A stretch of 64,000 bases of DNA from Styela clava (lineage: Eukaryota; Chordata; Ascidiacea; Stolidobranchia; Styelidae), in NCBI RefSeq assembly GCF_964204865.1, contig NC_135254.1:4097001-4161000 (forward strand), written 5' to 3'. The first letter of the stretch is position 1, and every line of letters begins with the position of its first letter. The notes below the pieces were generated by a model, which saw only the letters and a list, made by a program, of their open reading frames with translations, was not told the DNA's origin and did not search any database. The position numbers and the translations under genes are program-made. This document shows, piece by piece, positions 56,601-64,000 of the stretch.

Positions 56601-59328
56601 TTATTATTTCGAATTTTCTGGTTCTGCATTTCCTATCCAATTTATTTCATCCTGGGTGAGGTGGTTGTCATGGATTTGAACCGAGATGTTCAATATGTGA
56701 TGTCAGCTTAGTTCAGTCCAACACGTCAACCATTAGGCCAACGGCTTCAAATATTTTTGTTTGTGCAGTACTGAATTATTAGGGAAAAAACTGCTAACGA
56801 CGCAATAATGGAAAAAATTTGAATAAAATTCAATATTGTGATCATTAATGTGTACTTTATGTTTGTAAACATATATGCCTAATGTCAACTTATCTCTGCC
56901 TGATTTTATTTTGGAACTCTAAACAAACTCTGTTCAACAGATAAATAATCTGCAGCTTGGGAAATTGCAGCAAGCAGTGTCCATCTCTATTGTTACGTAA
57001 CACTAATGCACCACGGTACACCTATTGTTTTAAACCCCAAAACACAATTGGACAACTACTTTCTAATGTCAAAGACGGCCCATGCCCCAACAAGAAAAAC
57101 GGTGTGGTATATGCAATCCCATGTGTTGATTGTTGCTCTATTTACATTGGAGAAACGAAACGAAGTCTAGAAACTAGAAGAAAAGAACATCAGCGTGATG
57201 TAAAACAAAATAAATTTGAAAAATCGGCCTTTTCGAAACATGCCCTTTCTACTGATCACAGCATTGATTGGGATAACAGCAGTATATTGGAACATGAAAT
57301 TCACTACAGAAAAAGACTATTTCTCGAATCTTATCATATCAACAAAGAGAAAAATTCAATGAACGATAAAGATACTACATTGTTCCCGCATGTATATAAA
57401 TCATTGTTTAGATAGTCGCGTAATTGTTTGAACTTGCGCTTATTCACCCGGATCTATTATCATATTGTCCCTTTTTTCAGTTTTTCACGCCGTTTAATTT
57501 TTACTATCTTTTTATTTTTAATTTTTATATTTCTACTCTATATATATATATGATAGTGTACTTACTCTTCATATCATGCCCTGATGAAGTTTTTCTGAAT
57601 AGAAATTCGAAACGTCGGCAAATTATATCGTTTTGCTATACACCGGTTGTGCTTTATTTATCTTTGGCTTTGAAAGGTTTGTTATTGGGAAAAAGTTCGA
57701 ATATAGAAGCCATTTGTGCAGATAAATCATAACATAGCCATATATAGATCATGCTTGTTGAAACTTGAGTAATATTAAACTCGTGGTTTGTTTAAATTTA
57801 ATTTGTTCATAGAAATTAGTTCTTCTATGTTTAATTTAGAATTTGATTCAATGGTGCAGTAAAATCATGACAAACTAAATATTTAGCGGGCTTCTTTATA
57901 ATTTCTGATTTCAATGTTTAATTAAGTTGTTGGGTTGTCAAGTTGAATTAATCTATTAGAAACACCAAGTATTTTGTTAGAAAATTTTTAACTTCTGCTA
58001 AACTTTAATAGATATTCTGATATTTATATCAGTTTAACAAACCCCCAGGTATGAGAGATGATTAGTTTTGTTTGTTTCCTCAGGGGGTTTCATATGAAGC
58101 TCAAGAATTCACTGAATATTTGCCATATACTGGGGATGGACGGATATGTTTCATCTTACTCAGACAAGCATTCGATGCAGGATTGATTTTCAAGATTCAG
58201 GAAGTTGGTGACAGAAGAGGAAAAATTATTTGGAACGATGAGTTACCTCATAAGAATAATAAAACTGGAGGACCTGAGAAGTAAGTACTTTGTGTTCTTT
58301 ATGTTTGATGGTTACTTACTTCATGAAATGTTAAGAAATAGGAAGGAATAAAACAAATTGTTGTTTGTTATGTATTGCGCTACAAAACAATTCAAAATTC
58401 TTTCAAAATCTTTATTTTGGTATCTAAATCGTCATTAATGGAAAATAATAAAAAATGGGATTCACAACCCCTGGTATTTAAGTTATTGCTCATAATGACC
58501 TTGGGATTTATTTCCATTCAAAGCATAAAGACATATTGGATAAAATATTTTTCTTGAAAATTATTCAAATTTATTTATTTGGATTTTACCAACCTTGCTC
58601 AAAGAAAAACTTAGCTCATTTTTATATGAAAACGATTTATTTAATTCAGAGTGACTTAATGTTTTTTAACTGCCAGGGTCTGGTCTATAATTCCGGACAT
58701 ATCCACCTGACTATTATGACCACAACTCGTATTTATTAAATAGATAAGAAATCTAAATTATGATTCTAAAATGTTGTATTTTGGGCATCTGCACTATGGT
58801 TGTGGTTCTCAGTACCAATGGTTTTCTTATAATTCATTCTGAATAAATCCCAAGAAAAGTTGAACTTTGACATTTATTTGGAAGTCAGAGTCATAATTTG
58901 TTCCTGTTAAGAAGTTGCAATTTCAGACTTTTTAACAGAAACTAAATTGGTCGCTTATGATAAATTTAAATGTTGGTGCTCTTGGAGTATTCATACCAAA
59001 ATGGTGCAAGACCTGACATAGTATTGTGTACCAGGTTAGTTTTCAGGTTGTGCGTCATCTTAGTACGAATACTTCCGGAGCGCTTAAATGTTTGTCAACC
59101 AAGAGTTTTTTCTTCAACTCCCTAGATGCAAGTTCTGTACTGCAATACTCTGAAGTCAGGATCCACCATTTACCAAACTTCCATTCTTTTTCTATGTACA
59201 TGTTCAATGAGAGATCATAAATTCATTTTTTCAGCAATGGATATCCAGATCCAAACCATATAAGGAAACTGCAAAGAGCATTGGAGGCGAAAGGATTCGA
59301 GTTTGATGCATCAATATCGGTGAGATAA
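47617..59328 (+). CDS. IRE1-like protein kinase fused to Deltex C-terminal (DTC) domain
   Basis: Seven exons: 47617-47857, 49485-49643, 51192-52025, 52361-52507, 55619-55785, 58084-58280 and 59235-59328. All have GT/AG borders and matching phases, summing to 1839 nt (612 residues plus stop). Residues 1-133 are Ser/Glu-rich. Kinase domain about 150-400: YGEVYRG loop, Lys175 in AIKSIK, HRDLKPDN (Asp267), DFG (Asp286) and GTDGWRAPE (Glu316); the GT-GW-APE segment resembles IRE1/RNase L. Residues 412-460 form a coiled coil (RMKQMELKNEQEKRKMEKE). Residues about 474-608 match the DTC fold of Deltex E3 ligases: LPGYERWSTVVITYSFPAG, KIIWNDELPHKNN and NGYPDPNHI. There is no RING or KEN domain. All kinase catalytic residues are present. 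The last exon also reads a GT at 59320, so an extra 3' exon is possible. Confidence 0.85.
47931..48990. mobile_element. hAT-type element in intron 1 of kinase-DTC gene
   Basis: The left end is cagcgtttctcaacctttt and the right end is gggttgggaaacactg. The flanks gtctgtag and gtctatag match at 7 of 8 positions. 1060 bp, with no surviving transposase frame. Confidence 0.85.
49733..49830. mobile_element. hAT-like end in intron 2
   Basis: caggggttggcacggttttt followed by 'gactggcgggccatgtag' is a typical hAT-type start. The other end was not found, so only the start is annotated. Confidence 0.5.
50308..51136. mobile_element. Palindromic minisatellite MITE, exact 8 bp TSD
   Basis: 829 bp bounded by the perfect 8 bp repeat gtttcaca (50300-50307, 51137-51144). 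The left half is an array of a ~15-17 bp unit of the type ttgaacccgcgtaca. The right half is the same array in reverse complement, with matching outer segments such as gtatactattgcacc / ggtgcaatagtatac. The ends are gggttccattat and, in reverse complement, ggtgacagcaca, so terminal identity is short. It ends 55 bp before the exon 3 acceptor of the kinase-DTC gene. ORFs across it (repeating 'GSNV') are artefacts. Confidence 0.85.
53440..53588. mobile_element. hAT-like right end in intron 4
   Basis: cggcctacgggccgtaatttgcccgtcactgctc, read in reverse complement, begins gagcagtgacgggcaaatta, a common hAT-type end. The left boundary was not identified. Confidence 0.45.
53920..54000 (-). repeat. 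tRNA-derived SINE-like repeat
   Basis: On the minus strand, tggtttagtggttcaatcg fits an A box and caggttcaaaccctg a B box about 40 bp later. It is followed by a tail ending in taataaattgggcc, similar to other SINE-like copies here. The sequence is too divergent to be a functional tRNA. Confidence 0.55.
54450..54890 (+). pseudogene. hAT transposase N-terminal remnant (BED finger)
   Basis: Before the nested MITE, the frame encodes MPKIRKWHDSFVGFG and ends ECACV. After it, a frame encodes NESLRPPKLQNHRGKNHPQ and then KPALKSSYKVAYQILTH. These match the BED zinc finger and following segment of ZBED/FAM200-type hAT proteins (CxxC ... H-x4-H, then 'SYKVAYQI-K'). The MITE at 54547 splits the finger, the two halves differ in frame, and a stop follows at once. 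Clearly dead. Confidence 0.7.
54547..54724. mobile_element. 178 bp minisatellite-type MITE, exact 8 bp TSD
   Basis: This is a second member of the family at 50308, in opposite orientation. It starts ggtgacagcacatctgaacc and ends gtaatggaacc, flanked by the perfect 8 bp repeat gtaattag (54539-54546, 54725-54732). The interior has a few ttcaaatgtacatgggtt units. Confidence 0.85.
56341..56530 (+). repeat. SINE partial copy in intron 5
   Basis: It matches the body and tail of the SINE at 10537 on the opposite strand (tggttcacgtaaccactgg, cctcctccaccatcaagtcc, tggttcgccacttgattaag, ggataaatatt). The tRNA-like head is missing. Confidence 0.75.
56640..56760 (-). repeat. tRNA-derived SINE-like repeat
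   Basis: On the minus strand, ttggcctaatggttgacgtg resembles an A box and cggttcaaatccatg a B box. This is followed by acctcacccaggatgaaata, a tail shared with 60605. Confidence 0.55.
56941..57660 (+). mobile_element. Penelope-like element, 5'-truncated
   Basis: A 3' fragment in intron 5 of the kinase-DTC gene holds the GIY-YIG endonuclease end of a Penelope-like retroelement (ORF at 56957) and a 3' region containing ccctgatgaagttttt ... gaaacgtcgg, widespread at Penelope 3' ends. The reverse transcriptase is missing. Confidence 0.8.
56957..57415 (+). pseudogene. GIY-YIG endonuclease end of Penelope polyprotein
   Basis: 152 residues. The segment NKKNGVVYAIPCVDC ... IYIGETKRSLETRRKEHQRD is the GIY-YIG module (GVVYAIPC and IYIGET pair, Arg and His downstream in LETRRKEHQ), with a later catalytic-type Glu in ILEHE. 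A full Penelope ORF would have several hundred more residues upstream, so this is a truncated copy. Confidence 0.8.
58975..59084. mobile_element. 110 bp MITE with exact 8 bp TSD, intron 6
   Basis: The ends are ggtgctcttggagtattc and, in reverse complement, agcgctccggaagtattc. It is flanked by the perfect 8 bp repeat taaatgtt (58967-58974, 59085-59092). Same family as 3161, 24091 and 61258. It lies 150 bp before the last exon of the kinase-DTC gene. Confidence 0.85.
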
Positions 59329-60365
59329 TTTTATTCATTTAACACTCTGGCGAAATATTGCTTTGCCCACTTTCCCCAACATGCATCCGTATGAATAGTC
59401 TTAAATTCCTGAAATGACAAGTTGGATAATCATCACTTGAAACTGAATTGAGTAATGAACTTGCATTGGTATCAAAGGTAGATAAAGGGTTGCTTGTTTA
59501 CATGAAATTTTCTCCGATTCTAATAATTCGATTTGGAAAGCCCAGCCCGAAAGACATCATAAAATGCTCTACTGTCACAATAACATGGTTTTGAAGCTTT
59601 TAGAATGCAAATTCAAAAGCGCAATCTTCAATGAGACACTCCATCTGCTAGGCAGTTTTCATTGACAATATAGGTTCAAGGTCCCACTTTTACATCCACC
59701 CAATTCTTTTGAGTTCAATCAGTTGCTCTGTCATTTCTTTATTGAAGTGGTGACAAACAGTGTGTAGGATATGGTGATTTGAATAATAAAGGAATAAGTG
59801 TTTTTTTATTCCACGTTTTCATGTTTTTACCTCCAGACAAGGCTCTGTGCAAGCATCCAATGATATGTAAATGACTAATATTTTTCATAGATACTGCAAT
59901 TTTACCAGTGAAAAAAATTAGCTCTGTAGCTTGTAGGAAATATCAAGCTTGGATAGATAAATAAATATAACAAAAACATGACTTCAACAGATTATGTCTG
60001 AATAAGCTGCCGTATTATAGTCAGTGTATAGATTAATAAATTCTAGTTTTATCTTATCGCCTCTTATCAAAATTATATTTTCACTTTTCCTTCCAGTAAA
60101 AATTTTCTTCCTCTTCTCAGTTTCCCTTCACATGGATCCGAAGTTGACGAGATCCAGACAGATTTCCTACAACACTGATTGTACTGTTCCCTGCATAGGA
60201 TACTGAACTTGCTTCATTAAATCTACATCAAATGCCAAAACAATATTACCATTGCAGCCATTGTGCAAATTATGTTCTTGATCAAATATTAAAAATAACA
60301 AAGTTTCATATTCAGAATTGTATTCCTGCCATTTGTGTAAGGGAAATTGACAAATAAGTAAAATG

Positions 60366-60480
60366 CCCTAGGCGGCTGAAGCTTAGGATTTAACTGCGCT
60401 GGCATCGTTGATTACACATTGCAGGTTTAAATTCAACCTCTCCCATGGTCTATTAGATTGAGTAGGCAAAAAGAAAAAAT
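60366..60480 (+). repeat. tRNA-derived SINE-like repeat
   Basis: ctaggcggctgaagcttagg resembles an A box and gcaggtttaaattcaacc a B box. This is followed by ggtctattagattgagtagg, a tail similar to that at 37450. Confidence 0.45.
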
Positions 60481-60604
60481 TTTGAAACTTTCAAATAAAT
60501 AGTTGCTCCTCACATATTGTTAGATATCAGTGACTGCTATCATATAGTTTAATATTTTTGAGGCATTTTTTTTATAATTCTCTAAATATTCCTGTTTTTT
60601 CCAC

Positions 60605-60715
60605 AGTCTACAACACTCTGGGTGAGGTAGCGGGCATATGATTGAACTTGGGTTATTTAATCAGACATGCCAACATAGTCGAGTCTAAACACAACGCTAA
60701 TAGGATGATTGTATT
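60605..60715 (-). repeat. tRNA-derived SINE-like repeat
   Basis: The minus-strand copy has aagttcaatcatatgcccgc in B-box position followed by tacctcacccagagtgttg, the same arrangement as at 56640. Confidence 0.45.
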
Positions 60716-61257
60716 GCCAATATATTTAATTTGGTGGAATCAATCAGCAAAACGCTATGTATTCGCATTAATTTCTTTATTAATTATAATATGTTAAATA
60801 AACTGGCATTTTTAAGTTAGTCAAGATATCTGAAAAGTGTTTTGACAATTTGTGACAGGTTATACCCGAATGCCCATTGGTTCGTACTTTAACAAAAATT
60901 AATTAATCAAGTATGGTTTGATTTAAAAAATGTCCAACCCAAACCTGTGTTATTGAGCTCATGAATTACGCTGAATAGATTATCTGTATAAATATTTTTA
61001 CCCTGGGTCCTAATTGCTATCCACAACTAAATATATTATTAATCTAAGTTTCAATGTTGTTTCTTATGCATTTTAATATATTACTTTTATGATATATTGT
61101 ATAATTATTCCGTAGGTTCCTCGCTTCTGCTGTAAATAGATCTATACAATTCTGAGCTTCTAATTGTCAACCACCGCTGTATATATATCAACATCCCATT
61201 CAATATCCAATAGTATTTTTATAATCATGCAACCAAGCCAAGTTCTGTATAATATAA

Positions 61258-61468
61258 GGTACTACCGAAGTATGTGGACCAAGATGGCCGACACCAGAAC
61301 GTAGTATGTGTACCAGGTTAGGGTTAGGCCATAATTTCAGGTACAATTACTACGGGAGTCACTTGGCTAGTCCCCCAACTTGTAATACTAAAATAAGGAA
61401 AATTATGGCCTTAGTAAACAACTATGTTCCAGTGTCCGCCATCTTGGTTTACATACTTTGGGATTACC
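61258..61468. mobile_element. 211 bp MITE with exact 8 bp TSD
   Basis: The ends are ggtactaccgaagtatgtgg and, in reverse complement, ggtaatcccaaagtatgtaa. Inverted 'ccaagatggccgaca' blocks lie inside both ends. It is flanked by the perfect 8 bp repeat taatataa (61250-61257, 61469-61476). The interior has gttagggttaggccataatt, shared with about 1086 and 61968. Confidence 0.9.
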
Positions 61469-61942
61469 TAATATAAAGCATCTGACAGTATACAAATCAA
61501 GAGTTCCAGCAAAATTATTTTTGGAAATTTGTGACTTTGTATTCTCTTGCACATCAAAATTAATTTGGCTATGTGCTCAAGTGTATTCTATATTTTATAT
61601 AAAACAAATTTAATAATAATATAAACGAATGTGTTAATATTTTTATAACAATTTATGCGACCAAGCCAATACTGTATTTACAAACTATTAAAAGATCTGA
61701 CGCAGAAATACCACTGAGTTATTATTCCAGTAAAATATTTTTTATATGTTCCAACTTTATAAATAATTTGATATGCATTAAAGTGTTTTTCGAACCAATT
61801 TGATATAATATGTTATCTTGCGAAATTGATTATCAACCTGAAATTGTATCAATATGGGACGGCTATTTTTTTACTCCAAATGTATAAAACCAGTCTTAGT
61901 AACCAATTTATTACATTATGGGTGATATGGGGTCCAATTGTG

Positions 61943-62150
61943 AGTACTCCCGTAGTGTGTGTACCAGGTTAGGGTCAGGCCATAATTTTAACCAATTTTC
62001 CTTAGTTTTATTACGAGTTCGGGGACTGTCTGTGTTAGCCAAGTGGATATACCCCTGTCCATAGGTTTCAGTCTCTTTACACAACTTGATGTAAAGTAGG
62101 TGAATAAAATTAGTTACCTCCATATTGGTACACATACTTCTACTATGATA
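61943..62150. mobile_element. MITE-family copy, boundaries unclear
   Basis: It begins near gtactcccgtagtgtgtgta and ends near ggtacacatacttctactat, the inverted ends of the 61258 family, with 'ggttagggtcaggccataat' inside. No matching 8 bp flanks were found. Confidence 0.6.
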
Positions 62151-63678
62151 CCAATAATAAATCAGCAAAACCCCTTTAAACATTTTTATTACTGAATAAG
62201 ACCAACATGATAGAGTATCAGGAATGTCCAATCTGATTCGAATAAATATCCAGGAAATGTATTCTTTACTAAACATTAGGAATATGTTCAAAAATACCAT
62301 TTCAGTATGTATTTAAAATATCGGTACTAGATTGTTTATTTGGCCATTCCCTCATGGGTGCTCCATCGTTAGGGCCAGATAGAAATGGGGTGATACTTCC
62401 TTGTAGTTGCAGATGCAGCTGCAGCTTTATATACATACATGCTTTCCTGTAGTCGCAGGCACAAAAATTTTGGTTATTGATTTTATGACTTGAGTAGTTC
62501 GCTTTGCACAAGCCAGCTGTTGGGCCATTGCAACGTCACAGGCATTGATATTCAATTGGACTCTGGTATAGGCTTTGCAACTAAAGGGACTGAAATTACA
62601 AAAATAAAAACCAGTTTCATGGGCCACACGTCATTCAAATATGGCACCACAATCTATTCTTCAGGGCTGCATTTGGCACGTGTGCTGCAGGTTGCACACC
62701 TCTAACATACACAAAAAACTTGTATTTACTATATCTAATGCTTATGGACTAGGACAAGACAACTTGACTTGTGGTTGAACTACCATTTACCATAATTAAT
62801 TCTGAAGGTATCTGAATAGCGATGAAATTACCAAAAATAAAAATTTCATTCCACAGTATGATAATAACTATAAAATAAAAAACAATTCACTTCTTTTGTC
62901 CAGAAGGGACAAGGGCAATTTTATCCGTTTTCCTTTAACCCCAATTGGTATAAAACTCTAAAATGCTAAGTCTGTCACAGATGTGCAAAAATTCCAACTT
63001 TGCATTTCTTTTTTTTTTTTCATGAATGTTCTATTCAGTTCGATATTTATTTTGAAAACTACACCAGTGCGAATTTGTACTGAACCATTGCCTCAAGTAC
63101 AGTAAGACAACCATGACCTGTGGTCTTTCCAATCTCATGTATCATCAAATGCCCAGGTTGTGGAATTTGGAAACATCAAAATTGACATTGGAAATAATGT
63201 ATTGTGTTCATTTGAGTGCCAACCAGAACCTCTTTCGAGTTCTTCCGAGTGTTTCTTGTCTAGAGCAAAGATTTTTCAACCTTTATGGAGGAGAGGAACC
63301 CCAATAAACATTTCCAAGGCTTAAGAACCCCTGTGTAACTGAATATACATTATAATATGCCAATCAAAAAATGTGAAACGGAAATTTGATGTAGAGTAGA
63401 GCTAAGATCTGAAACCTAATATTCGAGCAGAAGTTGCCTCATCAACCTGACACTCTTGCAATGACAATTCAGAGATCTCCTAATTAAAATATGAAATTTC
63501 GGGCCTGCAAATCCAATTAATTAGTCAGGCTCGGGTCGGGTTTCATACCCACAGGCCTGGGTCGGGCCGGAATTGATCTTACCTCTAATGTAGAGAAAAT
63601 GTAAGTCTCTCGTGAAACACACTTATTATATTAGTGTATTTAATTATATTTAAACAAGATAAATGTAATAATATAGAC
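62151..63678. other. No gene; hAT-like fragments
   Basis: About 62640-62702 (ctgcaggttgcacacctc) is an inverted hAT-like end related to the MITE at 416. About 63268 (tttttcaacctttatggagg) resembles the hAT-like end at 722. No coding exon recognised. Confidence 0.45.
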
Positions 63679-63996
63679 CAGGGCTACTCAACTATTTTTA
63701 CCGGAGGTCCGCATACAAAACTTCAAAAATATTTGGGTCCGGATATTCCAGACATTAAATTTCGGCTTCCTCAAGCACAGATTCCTCTGTCGACTAATGA
63801 TTATTTAGCTAATCAAGATTGTTTGTTATGGCGTAATAGTTCTTTTCATATATATTTTTAAATCTATATAAGTGATTGTATAAAAGGAAACTTCAAAAGT
63901 GGGGCTAATGATCCAAAATGAAGAATTATGCTCGGTTCGGATCAAATACCCAAAAGGTCCGCTTTCGAACCACGGTCTGCCAGTTGAGTGGCCCTG
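63679..63996. mobile_element. hAT-type MITE at window end
   Basis: The left end is cagggctactcaac and the right end, in reverse complement, is cagggccactcaac. The left flank atatagac (63671-63678) matches the four bases visible after the right end (atat, 63997-64000). 318 bp. Confidence 0.85.
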
Positions 63997-64000
63997 ATAT

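Larger units (their letters stand above)
59329..61257. other. Downstream of kinase-DTC gene; SINE-like repeats only
   Basis: No exon continuing the kinase-DTC gene was recognised. It contains the two tRNA-like repeats at 60366 and 60605. Confidence 0.4.

Overview
This window is AT-rich animal (metazoan) nuclear DNA. It has intron-containing genes, no bacterial operons, and a very high transposon load: BEL/Pao, a PHD-finger LINE, Penelope, P-element, hAT, a foldback element, several MITE families and tRNA-derived SINEs. An FGFR1OP2/SIKE-type gene fragment and a Deltex C-terminal domain gene fit an invertebrate. A tunicate (ascidian) is my best guess but only a guess. All splice sites were read by eye from GT/AG signals and reading phase.

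Layout. 0.4-4.6 kb: small hAT and TA-flanked MITEs around two damaged copies of FGFR1OP2/SIKE-like exons (minus strand). 5.0-10.2 kb: a large inverted-repeat (foldback-like) element whose two arms are tandem arrays of a ~187 bp monomer. 10.5-11.1 kb: a tRNA-headed SINE. 14.35-21.92 kb: a P-element-type transposon with matching terminal inverted repeats. It carries an intron-containing THAP-domain transposase gene (minus strand) and an unrelated plus-strand ORF. 22.1-23.5 kb: a possible small spliced gene and a second coding remnant. 24.2 and 27.3-27.7 kb: pieces of another P-like transposase. 28.49-35.98 kb: an almost intact, recent BEL/Pao LTR retrotransposon (5 bp target duplication, near-identical LTRs) broken by one in-frame TAG. 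39.8-44.0 kb: a LINE with a coiled-coil ORF1 and a PHD finger-endonuclease-reverse transcriptase ORF2 broken by frameshifts.

47.6-59.3 kb holds the best host gene: seven plus-strand exons whose phases fit exactly and predict a 612-residue protein. It joins an acidic N-terminal region, an IRE1-like protein kinase domain, a coiled coil and a Deltex C-terminal (DTC) domain, with no RING and no KEN ribonuclease domain. Its introns are packed with transposons, several of which can be delimited exactly by 8 bp target duplications.

Most exciting items: the kinase-DTC fusion gene; the P-element with an extra ORF, inserted just upstream of a possible small gene; the foldback element with a 3-monomer higher-order repeat; a family of very small MITEs (59-211 bp) with perfect 8 bp target duplications; and a second MITE family built from an inverted ~16 bp minisatellite.
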